A stretch of 64,000 nt of DNA from CAZDBA01 sp965224765 (GTDB taxonomy: Bacteria; Planctomycetota; Planctomycetia; Pirellulales; Pirellulaceae): NCBI GenBank assembly GCA_965224765.1, contig CBDDAC010000023.1, positions 1 to 64,000 of the forward strand. Direction: 5' to 3'. Of this stretch, positions 1-7,766 are shown piece after piece. The translations under genes were made by a program, and so were the position numbers. Numbering within the stretch: position 1 is the stretch's first letter; each line of letters opens with the position of its first letter. The notes beneath the pieces were generated by a model that was not told the origin of the DNA, made no database searches, and saw only the letters and a list, made by a program, of their open reading frames with translations.

Positions 1-118
1 CAAACCGCAAAACAGATTTTCAATCACGGATTGGGATTTAACTTCGCCCAAATCAACTCCGCGATCACGCTAAACGAATCCAATCACGACCTGTCCATCA
101 CCCCTCTGTCAGCAACAA

Positions 119-355
119 CTAACCCTCTTTGTTCTTCATCGCCAACACACTTGATATCGTCGATACGCCATAGGGGACCAGGTAGGTCGCCGCCGTTTCT
201 ATCGCACACCGAAAACCAAAGTCGTTTCCCAGTATGCACCTTCCATGATTGATCAACATCAATAGGGTCCCGACAATCGCAGAAAGCACCAAGGCACGTT
301 GCACGACAGGCCAACGAAAAGCATTTCGAATCAAAGAAGTCTCAAAGTATTGCAT
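119..355 (-). CDS. nrtS: NrtS-like small membrane protein
   Basis: A 78-residue protein with two hydrophobic segments (about residues 20-36 and 55-71). The pattern of a first helix followed by LINHG, then TYLVPYGVST in the second helix, matches the NrtS family of small proteins linked to nitrate/nitrite transport. That identification is from memory of the family and no search was run. The ATG at 355 is the only good start, and no strong Shine-Dalgarno sequence precedes it. The gene stands alone at the window edge, so nothing in the context tests the nitrate role. The overlapping frames on both strands encode no recognisable protein. Confidence 0.6.
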   Translation of the reverse strand: MQYFETSLIRNAFRWPVVQRALVLSAIVGTLLMLINHGRCILGNDFGFRCAIETAATYLVPYGVSTISSVLAMKNKEG

Positions 356-942
356 ATCTACACTGACACCAGGTTAAGAAGGTTCGTCTCACCATTCTGA
401 TCGAATCCCACAGGATTTCGAGTCCAGTATCTGTCCCCGCCCCAAAGACGACGACTTAGACGCTACGACCTTACGACCCCCTCAGCAATTTTCCCGATTT
501 TGCCTACAACTTGCCGCCCATCACATCTTGGCATTTCACCGCCTCGGCAAGGCGATCCTCAATCGGCTTTCCCTCAGAGCCTGGAGGTTGTAACGAACGT
601 ACCGCCTTTTCCTCCCACCGAAACGCTTGCGATTTCTGGAAGCTTTTACGATCGGTTCGGTTTTTCAACTCGAACCAGTTGATTCACTTTCGACGCCATT
701 GCCACCTCTATGTTTTCGAACAATTCTTCTGGGCATTTCTGCGCCCGATTATTCCGGTTTTGGCAGTACTCTTGAAAACACTCGGCCTCCCAGTTCCGGT
801 TGTGACGACGGTTCGCTTGCTGCGACTGAAAACGGTTGTTTCTACACTCTGACATTTTCGGACGATCTGGTTTTTGACCGTCGATACCATCTCATAAGTA
901 ATTTCGAAAGAACTGGTCAATCAGTTCATTTGCACTTCACGG
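356..942. other. intergenic, no supported gene
   Basis: About 590 bases between the NrtS-like gene and the lipoprotein gene. Open frames here on both strands are rich in Arg, Ser, Phe and Pro and match no family I recognise. I see no repeat, RNA gene or convincing promoter. Confidence 0.5.
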
Positions 943-1965
943 ATGAGACCTGTCACGATGATTAGCCGCAAGTCGCTTTTTAGAATTTCGATCGTTTTCA
1001 GCGTCGCGTTTGCGACCATCATTTCTGGCTGTAGACTGCCGGGCTCCATGTGCGGCAATCGCCATCGATGCCGCTGCAATCAAAAAGCACCAGCGTCCAA
1101 GTGCGAATTACATCCGCATGGAACTGTGACGATCACCGACAACAATCCCTACAACATGCCTCAGGCAGCTGCAGGGTGCCAAAACGAATCCGCCGGTGCC
1201 TCGGTCATTGTCGAACCGGGAAACGTTGAACCGGCACAGCCGCCGATCGAGACTGAGATTGAAAGCATTCCGGAAGTTCAACCGAGCGATGCGGCTGGAA
1301 TTTCTCCACTCGATTTTTCTTCACGCAGCAACCGTAAAGCTGATTCAACCGTCGAGACCATGGCCCAACTCCAGCCTCCAATTGCTGATTCTTCGGGCTG
1401 CTTCGAACCAACTCTCACCGTAAAATCACAGGTCTCCCCACCCATCAGCTTTGCAGCCCCGGAAACGCCCGCTCCTGCCCCCGGCAATATGCCGGTTCTC
1501 GACCCCGCATCGTTTCCAGCCGATGAACCCTATTACGTCGCAGAGTCGGCCAAATCTGAATTCGCTGTCGAAAGTTTCCAGCCGTTTCCCGCGGAGCTTC
1601 AGCTCCCCCAAAATGATCAGCCGGGTGCTGAATTCGACAAATTGGCCAAGGAAATTTTCAACCAAATTGACCTGCAGGAAAAATTGGAGTTAAACACAAT
1701 CCGCGTTCCCGCTCGCCCTGTCAGCACCGAAATCACACCGCCACAAACGGCCCCTCCAAAACAGCATGAGGAGATTTTCGGAGCCATTCAATTCGATGCT
1801 GTACTTCGCAAATCCGCGTCGGAGGGTGTCTACGCTCAACGGGTCGATCCGAACGACACGGAGGTCTATAAAATCGCCAGCCTCCCCCCAGAATCCAAAG
1901 ACGGCGTTTCTAATCCGCCCCCTACCCGAAATGCCATCAGCGACAGTTCCTGTTCCATCGAATGA
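943..1965 (+). CDS. proline-rich lipoprotein, 5' part of a frame-broken gene
   Basis: The N-terminus has basic residues, a hydrophobic stretch and a lipobox ending ISGC (Cys about residue 30), so an outer-surface lipoprotein is likely. The mature part is low-complexity and rich in Pro, Glu, Ser and Ala, with a Cys/Arg/His cluster just after the lipid site. ATG at 943 is used; ATG at 958 would give a cleaner signal peptide. The frame ends abruptly in NPPPTRNAISD..., while the +1 frame continues the same Pro-rich composition to 2314. Deleting one base from the C-runs at 1884-1889 or 1918-1922 joins them into one protein of about 456 residues. Family unknown. Confidence 0.6.
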   Translation: MRPVTMISRKSLFRISIVFSVAFATIISGCRLPGSMCGNRHRCRCNQKAPASKCELHPHGTVTITDNNPYNMPQAAAGCQNESAGASVIVEPGNVEPAQPPIETEIESIPEVQPSDAAGISPLDFSSRSNRKADSTVETMAQLQPPIADSSGCFEPTLTVKSQVSPPISFAAPETPAPAPGNMPVLDPASFPADEPYYVAESAKSEFAVESFQPFPAELQLPQNDQPGAEFDKLAKEIFNQIDLQEKLELNTIRVPARPVSTEITPPQTAPPKQHEEIFGAIQFDAVLRKSASEGVYAQRVDPNDTEVYKIASLPPESKDGVSNPPPTRNAISDSSCSIE

Positions 1966-2314
1966 CGAGTACGAGTTTCATTCCATGCCTGCCTATCACA
2001 TGCCAACGCTTCAGGCGATTCCAGAAACTGAGCTGCACGAAGAATTACCACCCGTATTCAAAATACGGTTCCACGATCTTCCTGATAATCGTGAAGTCCC
2101 AAAAAGCGTGTTGGTTCCCAATCCCTTCTTGACCGCTCCACAAACGACAGAAGCTCCCAAGTTCCACCCCCTTCCCCTCGACCCGCGGCCGATGATCAGT
2201 CCGCTTCCCAGGCTGAAACAGGAACGAACGGTCCCAGCCATCGAACAACGACCGATCGATTCCGATCGACGTCTGACCAATCGAAACGTCGAGCAAAAAA
2301 ACCCGCTTCGCTAA
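1923..2314 (+). pseudogene. 3' part of the frame-broken lipoprotein gene
   Basis: This stretch is read in the frame one base ahead of the upstream gene. It encodes about 130 Pro/Glu-rich residues (LPEMPSATVPVPSNDEYEF, then repeated P-L-P patterns) continuous in style with the lipoprotein. It has no start signal of its own at the junction, so I read it as the displaced C-terminus rather than a separate gene. Whether the break is real or an extra C in the sequence cannot be decided here. Confidence 0.5.
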
Positions 2315-2623
2315 AGACGACCTCCAGGGAACAACTCTAAGTGCCGAACGGGGCAGTCAAATTCACAGGCAAGTCTCTTGCCCTGCCATCGCCTTCTGAG
2401 TTGATCCAACCGCCAATACTGCGTCTGGGATTGAGATGGATTGGCCCCCCTGGCTCGCTTGTGAGCGCATCTCCGCTTTCCGCAAGGAGTCGTCCGCGCC
2501 TCGATTGAGGCATTTGTCGCCGAAGACTGGTCACGTTGGTTCCACATACCGCTAAACCAAAGCGTCAGCGGATCAAAATCTTCACGAACATGAACTCGAT
2601 TCAACGCATACCAAGGCAAAACC
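2315..2623. other. intergenic, nothing seen
   Basis: About 310 bases between the lipoprotein remnant and the thioesterase gene. The minus-strand frame through it is Arg/Cys-rich and non-protein-like. No repeat or RNA was recognised. Confidence 0.45.
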
Positions 2624-3055
2624 ATGGCGAACCAAGCTCAAAGCCTTAGTGGTGATTTTGAATTTCGCCTCATCGTCTCGCGTGACGAAATTGACGAATT
2701 GGATCACGTCAACAATCTTCAGTACCTTCGCTGGACCAATCGAGCCGCCGTTGCACACAGCACTGCGGTTGGCTGGACCCCACAAGCCTACAAGGATTCT
2801 GGGTTCGGATTCATCGTCAGATCTCATCAGATCAAATATAGAATCCCCGCAGTCTTCGGTGACCAGGTCTTGATCACGACCTGGATTGCCACCATGGAGA
2901 AAGTCTCATCGCTTCGCAAATATCGAATCGTACGCGAAAGTGACAACCAATTATTGGCTCAAGCAGAAACCAATTGGGTCTACGTTGACATGGCTACGCT
3001 TCGGCTTACCAAGATCCCAGAACACGTCAGCGCGGCATTTCGCAAGACCACCTAG
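2624..3055 (+). CDS. 4HBT-family acyl-CoA thioesterase (hotdog fold)
   Basis: A 143-residue single hotdog domain, the usual length for the 4-hydroxybenzoyl-CoA thioesterase/YbgC group, which hydrolyses acyl-CoA thioesters in the cytoplasm. The active-site helix motif is clear: DELDHVNNLQYLRW at about residues 24-37, with the catalytic Asp and the HVNN-Y signature. It is followed by the typical IKYRIPAVFGDQVLITTWI strand pair and a C-terminal strand with ETNWVYVD. Substrate cannot be assigned. It is monocistronic, and a copy of an interspersed repeat begins directly after its stop. Confidence 0.85.
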   Translation: MANQAQSLSGDFEFRLIVSRDEIDELDHVNNLQYLRWTNRAAVAHSTAVGWTPQAYKDSGFGFIVRSHQIKYRIPAVFGDQVLITTWIATMEKVSSLRKYRIVRESDNQLLAQAETNWVYVDMATLRLTKIPEHVSAAFRKTT

Positions 3056-3056
3056 C

Positions 3057-3262
3057 TCCTCGCCCGTCTTCGATTGCCGGGCCAAGAACTTCAGATACAC
3101 CGTTTTCCTCGCCTTGTTGCCCGTCAATTCAAAACGGTCCTGGGTACGAGCCCCAAGTTCCAACTTTGAGCCCCAAGTTCCAACCTTGAGAGGAACAAGA
3201 ATTGTTTCGGCAGGAGCCTCAACCTCCCATAAAAAGCACAATCTCAACGACGGGTGCCAGAT
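3057..3262. repeat. interspersed repeat, copy A
   Basis: About 200 bases that match the region 58649-58830 with modest divergence. Both contain a 'cccgtcttcga...gcgggcc' block, 'cgccttgttgcccgtcaatt'-like and 'aaaacggtcc' blocks, then 'gaggaacaagaattg', then the 26-base core at 3204-3229, and end near 'cgacgacgggt'. A 21-base stretch with 'gccccaagttccaac' is doubled inside this copy (about 3150-3185). The function is unknown; such elements are non-coding. Confidence 0.6.
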
Positions 3263-4096
3263 CTACTCGACCGTAAACCCCGTGCCACTAATGAGTGCCT
3301 TCTGCATCACAAGCGTGAGAGGACGCAATAGGTCCTGATGCCGCCTCTGAAGCACGTCATATTCCTCCAACTGGGCGTAGCTTACCTGATCAAAGGTCGG
3401 CGATTGAACAAACTTCAGCTCAAACGTCGGGTCCAGAAATGTCATGCCCTCGCCCTGTCTTTCCAGCAATTCCAACTGCTGCTTCATGGCTTCATCCAGT
3501 TCCGTGAACTGCTCCAACTGGTTGCTCAAGGCCTCCACCTTGAGCTTGCTGGACGAACTCGAAGTGCGATCCGCCAGAATGTTGTCGAGCTCTCTACGGA
3601 CGCTTGACACCCGTCGCTGAAACTCCATCTGCTTCATTTGGAGCACCAACAAATCCGATTGTTCAGTACCGAGTTGACTAGTTCGTTCCAAAAATTCTCG
3701 CTTCACACGCAGCAGCAACTCATGGAGAATCACTCGCCCTACCAGTGGATTTGCGGTTTCCATTCGCACCACCACTCGATTACTTTGAGCTGACCGAGTC
3801 AAGTCAATTGAAGCGACTTCTGCCTTGCAGACCGCGGCCGACACAACGCCTCGAAAGTGATTTGCCACGCGATTCGCAATCGCCTCTGTGGAAAAGGATT
3901 CTTCAAGCTCCCTCAAATGAACCTCGAAGTTCTCTGGTACCAATGCGTCGTCTTCCGCATCGATCGGAAAAATCGCAATCTCGGCCCAAGCCAATTTACC
4001 CGAATTGACTTGTCCCTGAGCCTGCCAAACCAACATCGTGACCGCAGCCACAATCAAAAACAGTGTCGTGAAAATTGCAAAAGTCTTGTATCTCAT
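3263..4096 (-). CDS. membrane-anchored coiled-coil protein of the split-Rad50 operon
   Basis: A 277-residue protein with one N-terminal membrane segment (about residues 7-25). A soluble region follows with helices rich in Gln, Glu, Leu and Arg, most coil-like at about residues 130-230, including a run of five serines. The layout of an N-terminal anchor, an ordered domain of about 90 residues, then a coiled coil recalls chain-length-determinant (Wzz-like) proteins, but no diagnostic motif is seen. It starts 4 bases after the stop of the Rad50-like C-lobe gene, so it is surely cotranscribed with the nuclease genes. It may tether the complex to the membrane, but that is inference only. Confidence 0.7.
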   Translation of the reverse strand: MRYKTFAIFTTLFLIVAAVTMLVWQAQGQVNSGKLAWAEIAIFPIDAEDDALVPENFEVHLRELEESFSTEAIANRVANHFRGVVSAAVCKAEVASIDLTRSAQSNRVVVRMETANPLVGRVILHELLLRVKREFLERTSQLGTEQSDLLVLQMKQMEFQRRVSSVRRELDNILADRTSSSSSKLKVEALSNQLEQFTELDEAMKQQLELLERQGEGMTFLDPTFELKFVQSPTFDQVSYAQLEEYDVLQRRHQDLLRPLTLVMQKALISGTGFTVE

Positions 4097-4100
4097 CGAT

Positions 4101-4754
4101 CTACGACTCAGGCTCCAAATTTCTCATGGGCTTAAATTTGTGCTCGCCCATCTCGACTCGTCCGTCTCGATTTTGCATCGTATACATTTTGTCAGCGTGT
4201 TCGTCAAAAAGTCGCGTGTCGTGATGGCTAATCATGAGAACCTGAAATCCAAGCTCTCGGCCAGCCTGATGAACGATCTGGACCAATTTGGGAACCAATT
4301 CCGGTCGCAACCAGCAATCCTGTTCATCCAAAACCAGGAAACCTCGGTGCTCCTGCGAAAGTGAAGCCAAAGCAAACAAACGCAACCCAACGCTCAAGAT
4401 ATTGTGAACTGAACCGCCTTGAGCCCGACGAGCGTCTTCGACATTTCCATCTCGTTCGATTGAAAATTCCAATACGGTCGCGTTTCGCTGGCTCTTGGGA
4501 GTCGCTCGGAAAACAAGGGGCTGCTCCAGAATATCCTGCATCGCCACCGACAGTTTTTCCTCCAACGCCCCAACCAACTCCTTGAATAACTTCGAAGAAA
4601 GTGACTCAAGCGCATTCGTCACCGAGTCGGCAATCTGCAAATAGGCGTCAATCTCCTTTTGCGAAACTTCCATCAGCTTCTGAGATTTTTGAAGGTGCTC
4701 ACGCTCCCATTTCAACTGTTTTACACGATCCAGCAATCGCGCTGGAGATTCCAA
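4101..4754 (-). CDS. Rad50/SbcC-like C-terminal ATPase lobe
   Basis: This is the C-terminal half of an SMC/Rad50-type ATPase. It has a coiled coil (residues 5-75), an ABC signature-like AQGGSVHNILSVGLR (111-125), Walker B FLVLDEQD (139-146) and an H-loop ISHHD (175-179). There is no Walker A, so it must pair with a separate N-lobe, encoded at 6068-7394. The frame as given opens only at a TTG at 4754 with no ribosome site. Removing one base from the G6 run at 4755-4760 extends it to ATG 4809, preceded by GAGGAG, adding about 18 residues (MSHQPTQLTDRMPERLAP). The true gene is therefore probably 4101-4809. Confidence 0.8.
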   Translation of the reverse strand: MESPARLLDRVKQLKWEREHLQKSQKLMEVSQKEIDAYLQIADSVTNALESLSSKLFKELVGALEEKLSVAMQDILEQPLVFRATPKSQRNATVLEFSIERDGNVEDARRAQGGSVHNILSVGLRLFALASLSQEHRGFLVLDEQDCWLRPELVPKLVQIVHQAGRELGFQVLMISHHDTRLFDEHADKMYTMQNRDGRVEMGEHKFKPMRNLEPES

Positions 4755-4814
4755 GGGGGGCTAGCCGTTCCGGCATTCGATCAGTCAATTGGGTTGGTTG
4801 ATGCGACATCCGAG

Positions 4815-5120
4815 TTACTCCTCAACCAACTCTTCGTCAAACTCCTCTTGAATCCCATTCAATTGAGTCTCAATCTTGTCCAATGACTCCTGGTACGTTT
4901 TTCGCTGGATCTCGTTCTCACTCTTCAGCTCTTCAAGTTTCTTTTGCAGCAGATCAAGATCATCCGTACCATAAAGTTTCAATGCAGACGCCTTGAGCTC
5001 ATCCAATTGCTCTAGCGCTGCGTCCCGCTTCGTTTGAAACACGATTCGTTTCGAATTCAACTGTTCGTAGCGGCCACGAAGCTGGTCGATGGTTTGACTA
5101 CTGGATTCATTCTTGGACAC
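4815..5120 (-). CDS. short coiled-coil protein between sbcD and the Rad50 C-lobe
   Basis: A 101-residue, almost wholly helical protein with heptad-like Leu/Glu/Lys spacing (QLRGRYEQL, LDLLQKKLEELKSE, SLDKIETQLNGI). I start it at GTG 5120 because AAGGAGGT lies five bases upstream. The longer frame to 5180 would only be a shadow of sbcD. It overlaps the sbcD stop by 14 bases and ends 5 bases before the probable ATG of the C-lobe gene. It looks like the returning coiled coil of a Rad50 arm made as its own polypeptide, or a small partner of it; no homologue can be named. Confidence 0.7.
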   Translation of the reverse strand: MSKNESSSQTIDQLRGRYEQLNSKRIVFQTKRDAALEQLDELKASALKLYGTDDLDLLQKKLEELKSENEIQRKTYQESLDKIETQLNGIQEEFDEELVEE

Positions 5121-6075
5121 GGGTAACCTCCTTGGCAAGTTCTCTGATTTCATTGGCGACGATCGGTTCAAACTGTTCAAGATTCTTGTTCAAAAACTCG
5201 TGTAAACCTGCGCCGCTGGCGGTTTTTCGAGTCATCATCTCCGCTAAACCGGTGACAAAAGATGAGCGAAACTCTTCACTCGCCTCCTCAACAACTGATT
5301 CGTGGAACACGTCTTCAAACGGTTTATGCGGAACGGTCACATATTTCATTTCATGGTGGTCGGCCCAAATGTCAAACTGCAACACACTCGGTATATGATT
5401 CTTGCTCGCGTCACTGCGACTTCGGCGGCTGATATTGCCTGGCGTCAACCAAGTCGTCAGCCCCTTTTCAACAGGATCCAAACGGCGATGAATATGCCCA
5501 TTGATGACGTAATCAATGTTCTCGATCTCGCGGGGAGTCAGCACGCCCGAAGTATATCCTGGCACATCAATATCGTGATGCGTCATCCAAAACACCAATG
5601 TCGATCGACCAAACAGACTTTGCTGACGCGTTGGAAACTCAAAGGGGTTGGGAACCCTATGCCGATATGACGAACCTCCGACATAGACATTGCGTTCGTT
5701 AATTTCTCCAAACCAAGGATTCGCATCATCAACCAGTTTCAAACATCCTGATTTGACAAGCAACGTCAACGAATCGTTTTCGGTTATCGTCGTCTCAGCA
5801 CAGTCGTGGTTGCCGTAAATCCCAATGACTTCCTGGGCAGCCATCATCTCCATCAGCCTGGCCAACATCCAAGTCGGGTTGTCACGCGGCTTGTCAAACA
5901 TGTCCCCCAACAATGCGGGCAACAGCCGATTCTGAAGCGCATAGTCCAAACACCATTGCAGCTTTTCCAAAACCACCTCCGGATAGTCATCCTTACGAAA
6001 ACCCGGTTGGCGACCTTCGAGGTGAGGATCTCCTATGAACAGAATTCCCTGATAACGTGGGCGAGATCTAGCCAT
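5107..6075 (-). CDS. sbcD: Mre11/SbcD-type metallophosphoesterase nuclease
   Basis: A 322-residue calcineurin-like phosphoesterase of the Mre11/SbcD type, the metal-dependent nuclease of the SbcCD/MR complex that processes DNA ends and hairpins. All metal-site motifs are present: GDPHL (15-19), GDMFD (57-61), GNHD (88-91), THHD near 165 and GHIH near 195. The C-terminal part (about 240-322) would be the cap and ATPase-binding region. The start overlaps the end of the zinc-hook gene by 8 bases, which suggests translational coupling with its Rad50 partner. Confidence 0.88.
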   Translation of the reverse strand: MARSRPRYQGILFIGDPHLEGRQPGFRKDDYPEVVLEKLQWCLDYALQNRLLPALLGDMFDKPRDNPTWMLARLMEMMAAQEVIGIYGNHDCAETTITENDSLTLLVKSGCLKLVDDANPWFGEINERNVYVGGSSYRHRVPNPFEFPTRQQSLFGRSTLVFWMTHHDIDVPGYTSGVLTPREIENIDYVINGHIHRRLDPVEKGLTTWLTPGNISRRSRSDASKNHIPSVLQFDIWADHHEMKYVTVPHKPFEDVFHESVVEEASEEFRSSFVTGLAEMMTRKTASGAGLHEFLNKNLEQFEPIVANEIRELAKEVTRVQE

Positions 6076-6655
6076 GACGATGTGCCCCCGCCAATAGCTG
6101 TTCAGTACTCAATTCCGATCCGCAAGTCGGGCAACTCGGATTCAATTCAACCCAATCTTCCATTTTCTCACGAGACTGCTCAAGCTCTTCACTCAAACAC
6201 CCAATTGATTCTTGCATTTTGACAAGCTGTTCAGATTGACTCCCCAATCGACACAGCGCCTGCTCCAACTCCTGCGTACTCGGCAAATCCGGTGGCTCAG
6301 CCAAACTAACACAGGCCTCCATTTGCCTGTTCGCCCGATCAAATATTTGACTGGCACCACTGAGTTTCGAAATTGCATTGGCCAGTTCTACAGTTTCCCG
6401 TTGCGGAGGCGGGACTTGGAGCGGCTTTAAAACTTCCGTCTTGGAAACCAAGGACTCAAACTCCTTTGCGGAAGTTTGCATCGCCTTAAGAGTGGCCTCC
6501 ATTCCATCTGTTTCGGCAAACTCGGGTACGCCAGGCAGATCCGCCAACGCACCGCAGTGGGCAGTTGCCGCCTGCAGTTGTAAAAAGTTTCGTCTCGTCT
6601 GGACCAAACATCTTTCCAACGCGCTAGTGTCAAACAACCCGGGAGGTGATGTCAA
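6068..6655 (-). CDS. Rad50/SbcC-like coiled coil and zinc hook (downstream part of N-half)
   Basis: Helical segments broken by prolines lead to a C-terminal CPTCGSEL (residues 175-182 of this frame), the Rad50 zinc-hook CxxC, only about 20 residues from the stop. In known Rad50/SbcC the hook sits mid-protein and a return coil follows; here the chain stops. The reading frame is open back to about 6692 and joins the N-lobe frame if one base is removed from the run of seven T (A7 in the mRNA) at 6686-6692, reading ...QVKKLGALAATVRPLTS.... It is very probably one gene of about 440 residues with 6630-7394. Confidence 0.75.
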   Translation of the reverse strand: MTSPPGLFDTSALERCLVQTRRNFLQLQAATAHCGALADLPGVPEFAETDGMEATLKAMQTSAKEFESLVSKTEVLKPLQVPPPQRETVELANAISKLSGASQIFDRANRQMEACVSLAEPPDLPSTQELEQALCRLGSQSEQLVKMQESIGCLSEELEQSREKMEDWVELNPSCPTCGSELSTEQLLAGAHRHG

Positions 6656-7394
6656 TGGGCGAACGGTGGCGGCCAGCGCACCAAGTTTTTTTCACCTGAG
6701 CCGTCTTTTCCTCAATCGCCTTAAGCTGGTTATGCAGAGCGGCAATTTCCTCTTCGCCATGCTTCAGCGTTTGATAAGTTGCCGTCAACTTTTGAAGCCG
6801 GTCGGACAACTCAGGCACCGCATCCAGGCGGTCCAGCTTTTGGGTGGTTTCCTTAAGTTCACCCGTCAATCGTCGCTTTTCCTGTTTGCGATCACGAACT
6901 TTTTGCTTGTGCCGCGTCTGCATCCCGATCAAATTAATCGCGTCAGAAGACGAAGCAAAAAACTGCGCCGCCGCACGCGGTGAGTCGTTCAATAGAAACA
7001 CCGGACTCTGCTGCGATCCAAAATGAACGTCAAACTCCGTGTTGTCGCAGCTTACCTTCTGGATCTTGAGGATCTTGTGCAAGTCCTCGGGAGTGCCGCC
7101 CCGCCCAAGACGATCATGCTGTTGACCATCAATCATGTACTTGGTCGATTTGCTCTTGGTACGAATCCATTCGATCTCATGCCCATCATCGGTAAAAACC
7201 TTGATGGAACACTCTTTTTCACCATGCCGCATTACAAAGGTGGATTCGTCGTTGTAACAAAGAATCTGCAACGCAGTCACAATCGCACTCTTGCCACAGT
7301 TATTGGGACCGGAAATCACGGTCAGACCGCGAGCCGGCTCAATCACCGTATTCTCGTGCGACATAAAATTCTTGAGTTCAATCCGTGTGATCAC
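6630..7394 (-). CDS. Rad50/SbcC-like N-terminal ATPase lobe
   Basis: This is the N-terminal ATPase half of an SMC/Rad50-type protein: opening strand ITRIELKNFMSHENT, Walker A GPNNCGKSA (29-37), a Q-loop-like region near 130, then coiled coil from about residue 170. The start is GTG 7394, preceded by GAAGGAG, and it is the first gene of the minus-strand operon running to 3263. The last 20 or so residues (TWCAGRHRSPID...) are out of character; the true sequence probably shifts frame at the A7 tract into the zinc-hook frame ending at 6068. It lacks Walker B, which lies on the separate C-lobe gene at 4101. Confidence 0.82.
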   Translation of the reverse strand: MITRIELKNFMSHENTVIEPARGLTVISGPNNCGKSAIVTALQILCYNDESTFVMRHGEKECSIKVFTDDGHEIEWIRTKSKSTKYMIDGQQHDRLGRGGTPEDLHKILKIQKVSCDNTEFDVHFGSQQSPVFLLNDSPRAAAQFFASSSDAINLIGMQTRHKQKVRDRKQEKRRLTGELKETTQKLDRLDAVPELSDRLQKLTATYQTLKHGEEEIAALHNQLKAIEEKTAQVKKTWCAGRHRSPIDITSRVV

Positions 7395-7766
7395 TCAGCC
7401 ACGCTCCTTCGGCCATTCAAAGCAATAATTGCCCGCAGATGGCATCCTTTTTTGGGTCAGCGGAAATTTAACCGACCTTCCTTTTGTCGTCACTGCCTGT
7501 GACACGTTGGGTCACGTATTGTGAATCAAGCTTAAAAGCCCCACCTTTCGTGGTTCCAGCCGACCATCCCAATAATGCGACAGGGGAATTATCACCGAAT
7601 TTCAGTCAGAGTAAAGAACTCTCCGACTCGCAATTTCCTGCAAACAGATCTGAGAACGTCCAGCAAAGAGCGCCCAGGACATGAAAATCCTTCAGCGGGA
7701 ACCAGTAACTCCCCAAGTATTTTTTGGCGCGAACAATTGGTGAGAACCAATTTTCAATTGCGAACG
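7395..7766. other. intergenic, nothing seen
   Basis: About 370 bases between the start of the nuclease operon and the end of the DUF1501 gene. It should hold the promoter of the operon reading leftward, but no clear -35/-10 pair could be chosen, and no repeat or RNA was found. Confidence 0.4.

Noticed and set aside
511..965. Overlapping plus-strand open frames of 112-113 residues before the lipoprotein
   Set aside because: They are out of phase with each other, of odd composition, have no ribosome sites and match no family.
6686..6692. A canonical -1 ribosomal frameshift at the A7 tract
   Set aside because: The required change skips a base forward, and the X XXY YYZ phase does not fit the codon boundaries, so standard -1 slippage cannot join the frames.
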